Shown: positions 8,419 to 17,783 of the stretch, piece after piece
Layout: each line of letters starts with the position of its first letter
How positions within the stretch are numbered: the first letter of the stretch is position 1
NCBI RefSeq assembly: GCF_030012215.1
Contig: NZ_JASCXX010000004.1
Coordinates: 231,077-295,076 of the forward strand
Length of the DNA stretch: 64,000 nucleotides
Direction of reading: 5' to 3'
From: Anaerobaca lacustris
Lineage (GTDB): Bacteria > Planctomycetota > Phycisphaerae > Sedimentisphaerales > Anaerobacaceae
Position numbers and translations under genes: made by a program
The notes under the pieces: generated by a model
Told to the model about the DNA's origin: nothing
Seen by the model: only the letters and a program-made list of their open reading frames with translations
Database searches by the model: none

Positions 8419-10281
8419 TCACCACTGTGCCAGTGGTTTGATCTCGACGGCGCCGGCATGCTGTCCATCGGTCCGGACGGGCGAGAACAGGACGGCGATA
8501 CACACGTCGCCCTGCGCATCGGCCAGTCGGGCCAGCAGACGCTTGACTCCTTTGTTTGTCCTCTGGGGCGGCTCCTGCTCGGCCGAGCCGATTGTGAACG
8601 CCGCTTTCGCAGGGCTCAACAGTCGCACGATAAGCTCCTTGCCATCGAGTTTCAGCCTGGCGACCGAACCGTCCTCGATCCGAATGTCCGCGTCGGTCGT
8701 CATCCCCCAGACCACATCGCACGGCTTCTCGATGGCGAATTCATCCTGGACGAGGACCGCCGTCCGGCCGGCAACCATCTTCACGCCGCGAGAAGCGGAC
8801 TTGGCGAACCTGGCGTACGCCTGCGTCAGGTTGACAATCGCAGAGGGATCGGTCTCGTTCATCTTCGTGCTGGTGAAGGTCGATTTGGCCAGGGCGTCCT
8901 GGTCCTCGCCGCCCAGCATACAGATGTTGTGACTGGCCGAATTCAGCCGGTAATACGACCAGCGTTGTCCTCCCGGTCGGCTCTCCCAGTAGCCGGGCAG
9001 GTTGTAGTTGTCGGCGCCAAGATCGCGGGCCCAGCGAACGCCGAGGGCGTCCAGTTCGAAGTTGCCCAGATCGAGGTGCCCGTGATTGACCTGGTTGTAG
9101 CCCGCCTTGATCCCGACGAAGAGCGCCTCGGGGTCGTCCCAGGCACTTCGCATCGTGACGACCTCGACCGGACCGCGAAAGTAGCGGTCGAGTTGGCGTC
9201 GAGCGGCACTGGCTCGCGGCTTAGCCGTGTACCAGACGAGATGGGCCGCACCGGCCGGTCGCCTGGCAATCTCCTCGTGCTCGGCGTATGCGTACAGCGG
9301 ATTGTGAAACGTGCGGGCCAGCCAGAACATGCAGGCCATCGGTCGGCGGGCGCTGCGCTCTCCGACGTCGGCGAGATTCAGGTACAGACCGGTCGGCCCC
9401 GTGGTATAAACCGGAAAATCTCCGGCCTTCGAGAGGCCTTCGACGTCGAGCAGTCCGAATGTGCTGCCCAGCGCCGTATCGAGTGCGGCCAGTCCGTACG
9501 CCGTATAATGCGTCGCATAGCTCCAGTAGCCCGGCCCTTCGCCCCACGCGCCGTCGGGCGCATAGGTCTTCAGCGCACGAGGCAGCGACTCGACGGCCGC
9601 CGGGACGATCCGCTCGGCATAGCTCGGCTCGATGTCGGCGATGGCCAGGGCCCCGACGATCATCCCACCGTTGCAGACCTGGTTCCAGTTGTGATCGCTC
9701 CGGGTCCACCAGCCGTTGGATTCGTACACCTTCAGACCGGGTTCGAGGCCCTTCTCGATCAGGGCCCGAACGATCGCGGCCCGTGTATCGGGGTCAAGAT
9801 ATGCGTGCAGCCAGTCGTACCCGACACCCACCGCATGGCTCATCTCAGCCGTATCGAGGAAGTGCGAAGGGTTCCAATCGGGGAATGCGCAGACCTCCAG
9901 GAGATTCGCCCTGGCCTTGGCGGCATAGCGTTCGTCGCCCGTCCAGCGATAGGCCAGGGCCAGAGAGTAGATGCGACGCAGGCAATCCCGGCTCACGCTG
10001 AGCAAGCGAGGGCCGACCTTTTCGTACACCAGCGGCGGTCTCTTCAAACACGCCTCGGCGTCGGCCCGGACATCGTCCCAGCATTTCTGCAAGGCCCGGT
10101 CCTCGACCATCGCAGCTTTGAGCAGCATCAGGTCCTTGTCTTTGAGCATGAGCCTGGGATGGCCTTTTTCCAGCGAAGCAAGAAAATCGTTTTCGACGGT
10201 CGCCTGTTGCGCCCCGGCGAAAGCCGATAGAACGAGCGGAACGACCAGAGACAAGAGGAGAAAACCAGACGTGCGTTTCAT
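8419..10281 (-). CDS. Secreted heparinase II/III-like polysaccharide lyase
   Basis: 620 residues with a signal peptide (hydrophobic core about 7-22). The N-terminal half is an alpha/alpha-toroid of the alginate-lyase/heparinase type, with HPRLMLKDKD, a repeated helical pattern and a NWNQVCNGGM segment. The C-terminal half carries the heparinase II/III signature around residues 397-415: NHGHLDLGNF followed by ARDLGADNY. Family members cleave uronic-acid polysaccharides by beta-elimination. The exact substrate cannot be told, although uxaC about 10 kb away would take glucuronate or galacturonate. AGGA precedes ATG 10281. A TTGCAT-18-TATAAA promoter lies upstream. It is first gene of an operon with the esterase. 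Confidence 0.88.
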   Translation of the reverse strand: MKRTSGFLLLSLVVPLVLSAFAGAQQATVENDFLASLEKGHPRLMLKDKDLMLLKAAMVEDRALQKCWDDVRADAEACLKRPPLVYEKVGPRLLSVSRDCLRRIYSLALAYRWTGDERYAAKARANLLEVCAFPDWNPSHFLDTAEMSHAVGVGYDWLHAYLDPDTRAAIVRALIEKGLEPGLKVYESNGWWTRSDHNWNQVCNGGMIVGALAIADIEPSYAERIVPAAVESLPRALKTYAPDGAWGEGPGYWSYATHYTAYGLAALDTALGSTFGLLDVEGLSKAGDFPVYTTGPTGLYLNLADVGERSARRPMACMFWLARTFHNPLYAYAEHEEIARRPAGAAHLVWYTAKPRASAARRQLDRYFRGPVEVVTMRSAWDDPEALFVGIKAGYNQVNHGHLDLGNFELDALGVRWARDLGADNYNLPGYWESRPGGQRWSYYRLNSASHNICMLGGEDQDALAKSTFTSTKMNETDPSAIVNLTQAYARFAKSASRGVKMVAGRTAVLVQDEFAIEKPCDVVWGMTTDADIRIEDGSVARLKLDGKELIVRLLSPAKAAFTIGSAEQEPPQRTNKGVKRLLARLADAQGDVCIAVLFSPVRTDGQHAGAVEIKPLAQW

Positions 10282-10345
10282 CACTGTCCTTTCAACGCAG
10301 CTATAGCAGGTGGCGACCTCAAAACCAATGGCGATATCACCTCAT

Positions 10346-10375
10346 TTTATAGAGAAGACGCGACGGAGAATGCAA
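10346..10375 (-). promoter_or_regulatory. Promoter of the heparinase/esterase operon
   Basis: On the minus strand TTGCAT (10375-10370), an 18-bp spacer and TATAAA (10351-10346). It lies 65 bases before the heparinase start and is back to back with the nagB promoter. Confidence 0.6.
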
Positions 10376-10418
10376 GACAAATCCACATCGCCTTGCGTCC
10401 TGACGGCATCCCATGGCA

Positions 10419-10447
10419 TTGACAGGGATGGCACAGCAGCCTATGAT
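10419..10447 (+). promoter_or_regulatory. nagB-nagA promoter
   Basis: TTGACA (10419-10424), 17-bp spacer, TATGAT (10442-10447), a near-consensus sigma70-type promoter. The predicted start of transcription is near 10454, upstream of the GTG start at 10482. Confidence 0.75.
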
Positions 10448-10481
10448 CGCTCCAAGTCACAAGCATATTCAGGAGTCCACT

Positions 10482-11228
10482 GTGAACAGAGCCGTCTACA
10501 AGACCAAGGACGACATGGGGGCCGCCGCCGGCAGCACCGCCGCCAACGCCATTCGACGGGCCATCGCCGACAAGAACCAGGCCAATATCATCCTCGCCAC
10601 CGGCGCCAGTCAGTTCGAGATGCTCGAGCAACTGACCGCCTCCGACGCGATCGACTGGTCGAAGGTCACGATGTTCCATCTCGATGAGTACATCGGCCTG
10701 GGCCCCGATCATCCCGCCAGCTTCCGCAAGTATCTTCAGGAGCGTTTCGTCGACAAGGTCGGCGCTCTTCAGGCCGTGCACTTCGTCAACGGCGATGCGG
10801 CCGACCCCGTCGCCGAGTGCGACAGGCTCGGCGACCTGATCCGCGCCCATCCGATCGACGTCGCCTGCGTGGGAATCGGAGAAAACGGCCATCTGGCGTT
10901 CAATGACCCGCCCGCCGACTTCGAGACCGAGCAGCCGTATCTCGTTGTGCAACTCGACGAACGCTGCCGGCAGCAGCAATTCGGCGAAGGCTGGTTCGCT
11001 TCGCTGGAGGCCGTCCCATCGCAAGCGATCTCGATGGGCATTCAGCAGATCCTCAAGAGTCGCAGGATCGTTGTCACCGTGCCGGACCGGCGCAAGGCCG
11101 AGGCCGTCCGCAACGCCCTCGAAGGCCCCGTGACGCCAAGATGTCCGGCGTCGATCCTCCAGCGGCACGAGCACTGTTCCATCTTCCTCGATGAAGCGGC
11201 CGCTTCCATGCTCTCGGTAAACTCCTGA
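10482..11228 (+). CDS. nagB: Glucosamine-6-phosphate deaminase family protein
   Basis: Converts glucosamine 6-phosphate to fructose 6-phosphate and ammonia in amino-sugar catabolism. 248 residues, slightly shorter than E. coli NagB (266). Motifs: [15 protein letters not shown] with the catalytic Asp68, the [14 protein letters not shown] loop with His137, and PSQAISMG. In E. coli the loop reads DGHIAFNEP; here the Asp is Asn135 and the Glu is Asp142, a variant I recall in other NagB-like proteins, so activity is likely but not certain. GTG 10482 is chosen because AGGAG sits 6 bases upstream and the promoter lies just before. nagA follows after 14 bases. Confidence 0.9.
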   Translation: MNRAVYKTKDDMGAAAGSTAANAIRRAIADKNQANIILATGASQFEMLEQLTASDAIDWSKVTMFHLDEYIGLGPDHPASFRKYLQERFVDKVGALQAVHFVNGDAADPVAECDRLGDLIRAHPIDVACVGIGENGHLAFNDPPADFETEQPYLVVQLDERCRQQQFGEGWFASLEAVPSQAISMGIQQILKSRRIVVTVPDRRKAEAVRNALEGPVTPRCPASILQRHEHCSIFLDEAAASMLSVNS

Positions 11229-11242
11229 CGGGTGGTGGTATC

Positions 11243-12220
11243 ATGGAAATCCCGGGACTCATCGATTTGCAGGTCAACGGCTTCAAAGGCGTGGATTTCT
11301 CCGGTGCCCATCTGAGCGAAGAGGATGTCGTTCGCACCTGCGACAAGCTGCTCGACGCGGGGACCACCGCCTTTCTTGCTACGCTGATCACCAGCCCGAC
11401 GGAGATCTACGAGCGGAACTTGCCGCTGATCGCGAAAGCAGCGCGGACGGCTGAATGCCAGGGCCGTCTCCTCGGCATTCATCTCGAAGGGCCGTTTCTC
11501 TCGCCGATCGAAGGGGCCAGGGGCGCGCACAATCCCGCGTGGATGAGTGCGCCGAGCATCGAATACCTCGACCGGCTCATCGCATGGGCCGATGGGACCG
11601 TCAAGATGCTGACTGTGGCGGGCGATCTCGACGGTGTCGAGGAACTGATCCGTCACGCCGCGAAGCAGGGGATCGTCGTCTCGCTTGGTCACCACATGGC
11701 CAACGAAGACCAGCTCAAGCGATGTGCGGCCGCCGGAGCCAAGGCGCTGACCCATCTGGGCAATGGCGTCGGCGCGATGCTGCCTCGGCACGACAACCCC
11801 ATCTGGGCGGGCCTGGCCAACGACGACCTCGTGGCCACGATCATCCCCGACGGCCACCATCTGCCGCCTTCGCTGCTCAAGACGATCCTGCGGGCCAAGA
11901 GCCCGGCCAATTGCATCGCCGTCAGCGACGCCTCGGAACTGGCGGGCCTGGCCCCCGGCCGATACCAGTCAATGGGGGCCGAGGTCGTGCTCGATCCGAC
12001 GGGCCGTCTCTACAATCCCGCGACCGGATACATGGCCGGCTCCTCGGCGACCCTTCTGGCGTGCATGAACCATCTGGCCTCGCTGAATCTGGTCACGTAT
12101 CGCGAGCTGGTGTCGATGGCCTTCGACAATCCGCTCCGGCTGCTCGGAATCGACCGGCGGCACATCCGTCGTGACAAGGTCGTCCTGTACGACCAGAGGC
12201 GTCGCCTCTTCACCGTCTAA
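11243..12220 (+). CDS. nagA: N-acetylglucosamine-6-phosphate deacetylase, short form
   Basis: Removes acetate from GlcNAc-6-P, feeding NagB. It is an amidohydrolase-fold enzyme with [10 protein letters not shown] at residue 4, [11 protein letters not shown] (metal ligand Glu82), GHH (His150), THLGNG (His171) and the catalytic Asp229 in SDAS. At 325 residues it lacks the roughly 50 N-terminal residues that in longer relatives make the first strands of the beta-sandwich. There is no room for a longer reading because nagB ends 14 bases upstream. The operon with nagB supports the assignment. The GH95 fucosidase follows after 38 bases and may be cotranscribed. Confidence 0.92.
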   Translation: MEIPGLIDLQVNGFKGVDFSGAHLSEEDVVRTCDKLLDAGTTAFLATLITSPTEIYERNLPLIAKAARTAECQGRLLGIHLEGPFLSPIEGARGAHNPAWMSAPSIEYLDRLIAWADGTVKMLTVAGDLDGVEELIRHAAKQGIVVSLGHHMANEDQLKRCAAAGAKALTHLGNGVGAMLPRHDNPIWAGLANDDLVATIIPDGHHLPPSLLKTILRAKSPANCIAVSDASELAGLAPGRYQSMGAEVVLDPTGRLYNPATGYMAGSSATLLACMNHLASLNLVTYRELVSMAFDNPLRLLGIDRRHIRRDKVVLYDQRRRLFTV

Positions 12221-12258
12221 GCGCTATCGGGACATCCTGCAACTACAGAGGAGTGACC

Positions 12259-14664
12259 ATGAGAAGTCACATCATTCGGTTCGCCGTGCTCACATTCGCC
12301 ATCTGCACTGTCTCCGTCGGCGCCGCAAGCGACGGCGGGCCATCCGATATGAAACTATGGTACGCCGAACCAGCTCAAACGTGGACCTATGCATTGCCTG
12401 TGGGCAACGGACGGCTCGGGGCAATGGTGTTCGCAGGCACAGCCGAGGCGCGCTACCAGCTCAATGAAGACTCTCTCTGGTGCGGCCGGCCACACGACTA
12501 CGCCCAGGACGGCGCCGCCCAATACCTGCCCGAAATCCGTCGGCTGCTGTTCGAAGGCAAACAGCGCGAGGCCGAACAACTGGCGATGGAGCATTTCATG
12601 TCGTCGCCGCTGCGTCAGGTTCCCTATCAACCATTCGGCGACCTGACGCTGCGCTTCCCCGGCCACGAGAACGCCGAGAGCTACTATCGCGAGCTGGACC
12701 TCGACACCGCCGTGGCCACGACGACCTATCGCGTCGATGGCGTGACCTATACGCGACAGACCTTCGCCAGTTTCCCGGATCAGGTGGTTGTAGTCCGGAT
12801 TTCGTGTGACAAGCCCGGTACGCTGAGTTTCACCGCCGCGCTGACCAGCCCCAACGCCGATGTGCGGACGCGAAGGGTAGACGACCGGACGCTGGCGATC
12901 CTCGGACGGGCCCGGGATTTCGAGGTGCGAGGCACCAAAGAGGTGATCCCCGGCGCCGTGCGGTTCGAAGGCCGCTGTCAGATTCGAATCAACGGCGGCC
13001 GGGCCACCGTGAACGACGAACAGATCCGCGTCGAGAGCGCCAACGCCGCGACGTTGACGATCGCCATGGCCACCAACGTCAGGAACTACAAGGACCTCTC
13101 GGCCGACCCCGGACAGCGCTGCGCCGAGGCGCTCCGCAAAGCCGCCGAGAAGACGCCGCAACAGTTGCGCGACGCCCACGTGGCCGATCACCAGGCGCTA
13201 TTCCGGCGCATGACGCTCGATCTGGGCCCGGCGCGCACGGCGGACCTCCCCACGGATCAGCGGGCACTGAAGTACGCCGAAAGAGAGGACCCCCAACTGG
13301 CGGCTCTCTTCTTCCAGTACGGTCGTTATCTGATGATTGCCAGCTCGCGGACCGGCGGCCAGCCGGCCAACCTTCAGGGGCTCTGGAACGAGAGCACCAG
13401 TCCGCCGTGGGACAGCAAGTACACGGTCAACATCAACACCGAGATGAACTACTGGCTGACCGAGCCGACGAATCTGGCCGAGTGCGGCCGCCCGCTGTTC
13501 GACGCACTGGTCGAGATCGCCGAGTCGGGCCGCTCGACCGCGCGAAAGCACTACGACGCCCCCGGCTGGGTGCTGCACCACAACTTCGACCTCTGGCGCG
13601 GCACGGCGCCGATCAACGCTTCGAACCATGGCATCTGGCCCACCGGCGGCGCGTGGCTCTGCCAGCACCTGTGGTGGCACTACGTCTACAGCGGCGACAG
13701 GCAATTCCTTCGCGAACGGGCATATCCCCTGATGAAAGGGGCGGCCGAGTTCTTCGTCGAAACTCTGATCGAAGACCCGCGAAGCGACAAACGCTGGCTG
13801 ATCAGCGGACCCAGCAACAGCCCCGAGATCGGCGGATTGGTCATGGGCCCGACGATGGACCACCAGATCATTCGCAGTCTCTTCGCCGACACCGCCGAGG
13901 CGGCGCGCGTGCTGGGCGTCGATGAGGAGTTCGCGACGAAGCTCGACGCCTTGCGCATTCGCATCGCGCCGAACCAGATCGGCCGGCACGGCCAACTCCA
14001 GGAGTGGCTCGAAGACAAGGACGACCCGAAGAACGAGCATCGCCACGTCTCGCATCTCTGGGGCCTGTTCCCCGGCAGCGAGATCTCGGTCGATACGCCC
14101 GAATTGCTCGACGCCGCGAAACAGTCGCTGATCTTTCGCGGCGACGGCGGCACCGGCTGGAGCCGGGCGTGGAAGATCAACTTCTGGGCCCGTCTGCTCG
14201 ACGGCGACCACGCCCACCGGATGCTCAAGCATCTTCTGACGCTGACCGACTCGCCGCTGACCGAATACAAAGGCGGGGGCGTGTACGGCAATCTCTTCGA
14301 CGCCCATCCGCCGTTCCAGATCGACGGCAACTTCGGCGCCACCAGCGGCATCACCGAGATGCTCATGCAGAGCCACCGGCGCAACCCGCAGGGCCGCTAT
14401 ATCATCGAGCTGCTGCCGGCCCTGCCGAGCGCCTGGCCCGACGGCCGGATCACCGGCCTGCGAGCGCGCGGCGGTTTCACACTTGACATCGCGTGGAAAA
14501 ATGGTATGCTCGCCGAGGCAATCGTCAAGAGCCCAAGTGGCCACTCGTGCATCGTTCGGTACGGAGAAAGAACGGTGCAGATCGAGCCCGGCGCCGGAGG
14601 CGTCAGGCTGGACGGGGCCCTGCAAGGGCCAGTGGGCTGGGGTAAAGGCAGACAAGGAGGTTGA
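12259..14664 (+). CDS. Secreted GH95 alpha-L-fucosidase/galactosidase
   Basis: 801 residues with a signal peptide (hydrophobic about 5-22). Glycoside hydrolase family 95 layout: N-terminal beta domain opening with [13 protein letters not shown], an (alpha/alpha)6 barrel, and a C-terminal beta domain. In the Bifidobacterium enzyme of this family two Asn activate water and one Glu is the acid. The corresponding residues here are Asn391 and Asn393 in NINTEMNYW and Glu523 in GPSNSPE. It releases alpha-1,2-linked L-fucose or, in some members, L-galactose. AGAGGAG lies 6 bases before ATG 12259. It follows nagA closely, so fucosylated amino-sugar glycans are a likely but unproven target. Confidence 0.93.
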   Translation: MRSHIIRFAVLTFAICTVSVGAASDGGPSDMKLWYAEPAQTWTYALPVGNGRLGAMVFAGTAEARYQLNEDSLWCGRPHDYAQDGAAQYLPEIRRLLFEGKQREAEQLAMEHFMSSPLRQVPYQPFGDLTLRFPGHENAESYYRELDLDTAVATTTYRVDGVTYTRQTFASFPDQVVVVRISCDKPGTLSFTAALTSPNADVRTRRVDDRTLAILGRARDFEVRGTKEVIPGAVRFEGRCQIRINGGRATVNDEQIRVESANAATLTIAMATNVRNYKDLSADPGQRCAEALRKAAEKTPQQLRDAHVADHQALFRRMTLDLGPARTADLPTDQRALKYAEREDPQLAALFFQYGRYLMIASSRTGGQPANLQGLWNESTSPPWDSKYTVNINTEMNYWLTEPTNLAECGRPLFDALVEIAESGRSTARKHYDAPGWVLHHNFDLWRGTAPINASNHGIWPTGGAWLCQHLWWHYVYSGDRQFLRERAYPLMKGAAEFFVETLIEDPRSDKRWLISGPSNSPEIGGLVMGPTMDHQIIRSLFADTAEAARVLGVDEEFATKLDALRIRIAPNQIGRHGQLQEWLEDKDDPKNEHRHVSHLWGLFPGSEISVDTPELLDAAKQSLIFRGDGGTGWSRAWKINFWARLLDGDHAHRMLKHLLTLTDSPLTEYKGGGVYGNLFDAHPPFQIDGNFGATSGITEMLMQSHRRNPQGRYIIELLPALPSAWPDGRITGLRARGGFTLDIAWKNGMLAEAIVKSPSGHSCIVRYGERTVQIEPGAGGVRLDGALQGPVGWGKGRQGG

Positions 14665-14692
14665 TGGCATCTCATACGTTCATCTCTGCGCC

Positions 14693-14760
14693 GTTTGTAG
14701 TGTGCCCGTAAGGGCTGCTCCCACAGAAAGAAAATGACGCCTCACGGCGTCACTACAAAC
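14693..14760. repeat. Intergenic repeat with 10-bp terminal inverted repeats
   Basis: GTTTGTAGTG (14693-14702) and CACTACAAAC (14751-14760) are perfect inverted repeats around a 48-base core. Inside are GTGTGCCCGTAAGGGC and a GACGCCTCACGGCGTC hairpin. There is no coding sequence. The core 16-mer recurs in near-identical form at 19373-19388, so this looks like a REP- or MITE-type element. Confidence 0.65.
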
Positions 14761-14941
14761 GCACGGCGCGCGGGCCGCGCATCGGTACGGGACCCCCATC
14801 GACCGACAACAGAAGGGCAATGGAAAGGAGGATCAGCACAGAGTACGGGCGAATGACCCGTCGCCCCGACAATCCGCTTAGGAGAGGGTGATGAGAAGGG
14901 AACCTCAGGAGGAAACCTTCACCTAAGAAAAGGAGAACGAC

Positions 14942-15745
14942 ATGAAACGGATTTCGATTCTGGTCGCCGTCGTGGCGCTCGCGCCGGCCGTGGGCCGGGG
15001 GAGCCTCCGTTACTCGGAGCGGTACCACATCCGGTACAGCCCGTATGCCTTCAACTACCGCAATTCGGGTCTGATTCCCGGCGCGGTCAAGTACTCGCCC
15101 TATGCGTTCAACGCGCGCAGCACGGGCCTCGCGTATGAAGGCGTGCGATACACGCCATACGCCTTCAATTACCGCAACGCCGGTCTCGTCGTAGACTACC
15201 ACCTGTGGCACGCGCCATGCTGCACCCCATGCCAGGTCGTCGTGCCCTGCTCAACACCGCAGAGCAGCACGCCCGCCCGTCGTGCAAGACGCCGCCCGGC
15301 TGTGGCGCGCGGGCCGTCGGTTTCGACCTTGAGATTGCAGGAGATTCGGCAAGGCGACGGCGAGGAGATCATCCGCCGGCACCTTCAGGCCCGGGGGTTG
15401 GACAACGTCCACATCGACCGTCGCCTGCGCGTCGAGAACCGGACCGCCGGCGCCGCCTTCATCCTCCGGGATAAGAACTTGGTCGTCCGATACACCAACC
15501 CCGACATCATGGAGTCTCTCGAGGCTGCCGGCGGGGGCTGGACGAACGCGATCGAACGATACGAGCAGAGGTGGGAGACCTTTGCCGACGATTTCGAGGC
15601 TCGCGGCGGGACCGTCTACTACGTCGATGTGTCTGAGCCGGACCAGATCGTCGCCGCACTGGCCGCCTGCCCCCAACTGGCTCCCGACTCCAATAACGAT
15701 CCAAATTCCGACCGAGCCACAATGATCGCCAAAGCCTTGGAGTAG
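14942..15745 (+). CDS. Secreted protein with three 19-residue YSPYAFNYRNxGL repeats
   Basis: 267 residues; function unknown. A weak signal peptide (1-20) is followed by three exact-length 19-residue repeats (31-49, 50-68, 69-87) of the form [RK]Y[ST]PYAFN[YA]R[NS]xGL. After them come a short Cys-rich stretch (CCTPC then VPC), a basic linker (113-123) and a mixed alpha/beta domain (about 130-245) with VHIDRRLRVENRTAG and YYVDVSEPDQIV. AAAAGGAG lies 6 bases before the ATG. Tyr-rich short repeats near an exported N-terminus suggest a surface or matrix role, but nothing direct shows it. Confidence 0.8.
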   Translation: MKRISILVAVVALAPAVGRGSLRYSERYHIRYSPYAFNYRNSGLIPGAVKYSPYAFNARSTGLAYEGVRYTPYAFNYRNAGLVVDYHLWHAPCCTPCQVVVPCSTPQSSTPARRARRRPAVARGPSVSTLRLQEIRQGDGEEIIRRHLQARGLDNVHIDRRLRVENRTAGAAFILRDKNLVVRYTNPDIMESLEAAGGGWTNAIERYEQRWETFADDFEARGGTVYYVDVSEPDQIVAALAACPQLAPDSNNDPNSDRATMIAKALE

Positions 15746-15945
15746 GCGCGCAGGTCACGAACTGATCTGCACAGTGCTTCGGCCCGGATTTGGCTTGCGG
15801 TAAGCGTCCGAATCTGGACAATAGCTTGCCCTGGCTTGCTCCCGATCTCGCCGGACATCGGAATCGGGAACGACAGGCATGCCCGGAGGGCGAGGTCGCG
15901 ATGGGCGGCAACGGCAACTGAGCTTTGGACAAAAGGAGCGTTATC

Positions 15946-17397
15946 ATGGCGAAGGCGGATATTGGCGTGGTGGGGTTGGCGGTCATGGGCGAGAACCTGA
16001 TCCTGAACATGGAGAGCAAGGGCTTCACGGTGGCCTGCTTCAACCGGACCGTTTCGAAGGTGGACGATTTCATCAACGGTCGGGCCAAGGGCAAGAAGAT
16101 CATCGGCTGTCACTCGATCGAAGAGCTGACGGCCAGCCTCAAGACGCCGCGCAAGGTGATGCTCATGGTCAAAGCGGGACAAGCCGTCGACGCGTTCATC
16201 GACCAGGTCCTGCCTCACCTTGAGGCCGGCGACATCGTCATCGACGGCGGCAACAGCCACTTCCCCGACACGATGCGTCGCACGCAATACGTCGAGGGCA
16301 AGGGCAAGCTTTACATCGGCACCGGCGTCTCCGGCGGTGAAGAAGGCGCGCTGCTTGGGCCGTCGATGATGCCCGGCGGCTCGCCCAAGGCCTGGCCGGC
16401 CGTCAAGGACATCTTCCAATCGATCTGCGCCAAGACCGACAGTGGCGAGCCCTGCTGCGACTGGGTCGGCGAGAACGGCGCCGGCCACTTCGTCAAGATG
16501 GTCCACAACGGCATCGAGTACGGCGACATGCAGATGATCTGCGAGACCTACCAGATGATGCACGAAGGTCTCGGCATGACGAACCGGCAGATGCACGAGG
16601 TCCTCGCCGAGTGGAACGCCGGTGAGTTGGACTCGTATCTCATCGAGATCACGCGGGACATCCTGGGCTACAAGGACGAAGACGGCAACGAGGTGATCGA
16701 CCTGATCCTCGACACAGCCGGCCAGAAAGGTACAGGCAAGTGGACCGCGATCGAGGCATTGAACCTCGGCCAGCCGCTGACGCTGATCGGCGAAGCGGTG
16801 TTCGCGCGATGCCTGTCGGCCCTCAAAGAAGAGCGTGTGGCCGCCGCGAAGATCCTGAAGGGCCCCAAGCCCGAGTTCAAGGGTGACAAGAAGATTTTCA
16901 TCGACGATCTGCGTCGCGCCTTGTACGCGTCCAAGATCGTCAGCTACGCCCAAGGCTACCAGTTGATGCGGGCCGCAGCGCAGGAATACAAGTGGAACCT
17001 CAACTACGGGGGCATCGCCCTGATGTGGCGCGGCGGCTGCATCATCCGCTCGGTCTTCCTCGGCAAGATCAAGGAGGCCTTCGACGCCGATCCGAACCTG
17101 ACGAACCTGCTGCTGACACCGTTCTTCAAGGACGCCGTCGAGAAGGCTCAGGCCTCGTGGCGACGCGTGGTGACGGCGGCCGTCGAGATGGGCATCCCGG
17201 TGCCGGCCATCAGCACGGCGCTGGCCTATTACGACGGCTATCGGCACGCCCGCCTGCCGGCCAACCTGCTCCAGGCCCAACGGGACTACTTCGGCGCCCA
17301 CACCTACGAGCGTGTGGACAAGCCGCGAGGCGAATTCTTCCATACGAACTGGACCGGTCGCGGCGGTGCGACCGCCGCCTCGACCTACGTCGTATAG
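15946..17397 (+). CDS. gnd: 6-phosphogluconate dehydrogenase, decarboxylating
   Basis: Oxidative pentose phosphate enzyme making ribulose 5-phosphate, CO2 and NADPH. 483 residues, in the long-chain (E. coli/eukaryotic) size class. Nucleotide-binding GLAVMGENLILNM at the N-terminus, then GTGVSGGEEGALLGPSMMPGG (the last part is the substrate-binding signature) and KMVHNGIEYGDMQ with the catalytic Lys. The C-terminal tail HTNWTGRGG is typical. AAAAGGAG lies upstream of ATG 15946. It stands alone between the repeat protein and araA, with 386 bases before the latter. Confidence 0.97.
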   Translation: MAKADIGVVGLAVMGENLILNMESKGFTVACFNRTVSKVDDFINGRAKGKKIIGCHSIEELTASLKTPRKVMLMVKAGQAVDAFIDQVLPHLEAGDIVIDGGNSHFPDTMRRTQYVEGKGKLYIGTGVSGGEEGALLGPSMMPGGSPKAWPAVKDIFQSICAKTDSGEPCCDWVGENGAGHFVKMVHNGIEYGDMQMICETYQMMHEGLGMTNRQMHEVLAEWNAGELDSYLIEITRDILGYKDEDGNEVIDLILDTAGQKGTGKWTAIEALNLGQPLTLIGEAVFARCLSALKEERVAAAKILKGPKPEFKGDKKIFIDDLRRALYASKIVSYAQGYQLMRAAAQEYKWNLNYGGIALMWRGGCIIRSVFLGKIKEAFDADPNLTNLLLTPFFKDAVEKAQASWRRVVTAAVEMGIPVPAISTALAYYDGYRHARLPANLLQAQRDYFGAHTYERVDKPRGEFFHTNWTGRGGATAASTYVV

Positions 17398-17783
17398 CCC
17401 CAGAGGCGCGTCCGTAGACAACAGCCTCCGGATGCAGTCCGTGCAGACGCCGATTGTCCCACTCGGCCAAGGCGTCGCGTACCGCGGACCCCCTCCGGAG
17501 GCAGTTTCCTTTATTCCACCGCGTCTCGCCGATCCGGGGAGCCACAAGTACAAACTCGCTGGGGGGGGACAGTCAATCACCACTTTGCGTTTCACAATGA
17601 ACCCTCGCCGATGAAAAACGCAGCCGTCCTCATCGGCATTCACCATTTTGCGCCGACCGCGTCCAATGCCGGTCACCGTCTCGCATTGCCGGCCACAAAA
17701 ATTTAGACACGCTCCGCGCCCCGTGTTAATCTAATCGGCATTCTGCGGAAGGCTGAACAACCGTCACTTGGATGGAGAACTGT
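17398..17783 (+). promoter_or_regulatory. gnd-araA intergenic region with araA promoter
   Basis: No gene is seen in these 386 bases. Near the 3' end TAGACA (17704-17709), a 17-bp spacer and TAATCT (17727-17732) form a plausible promoter about 45 bases before araA. The rest is GC-rich sequence with no clear terminator or riboswitch. Confidence 0.45.

Noticed and set aside
7804..10230. An 808-codon open frame on the plus strand opposite the heparinase and esterase genes
   Set aside because: It is antisense to two well-supported genes, has a composition typical of GC-rich shadow frames (Arg/Gly/Pro-rich) and no recognisable domain.
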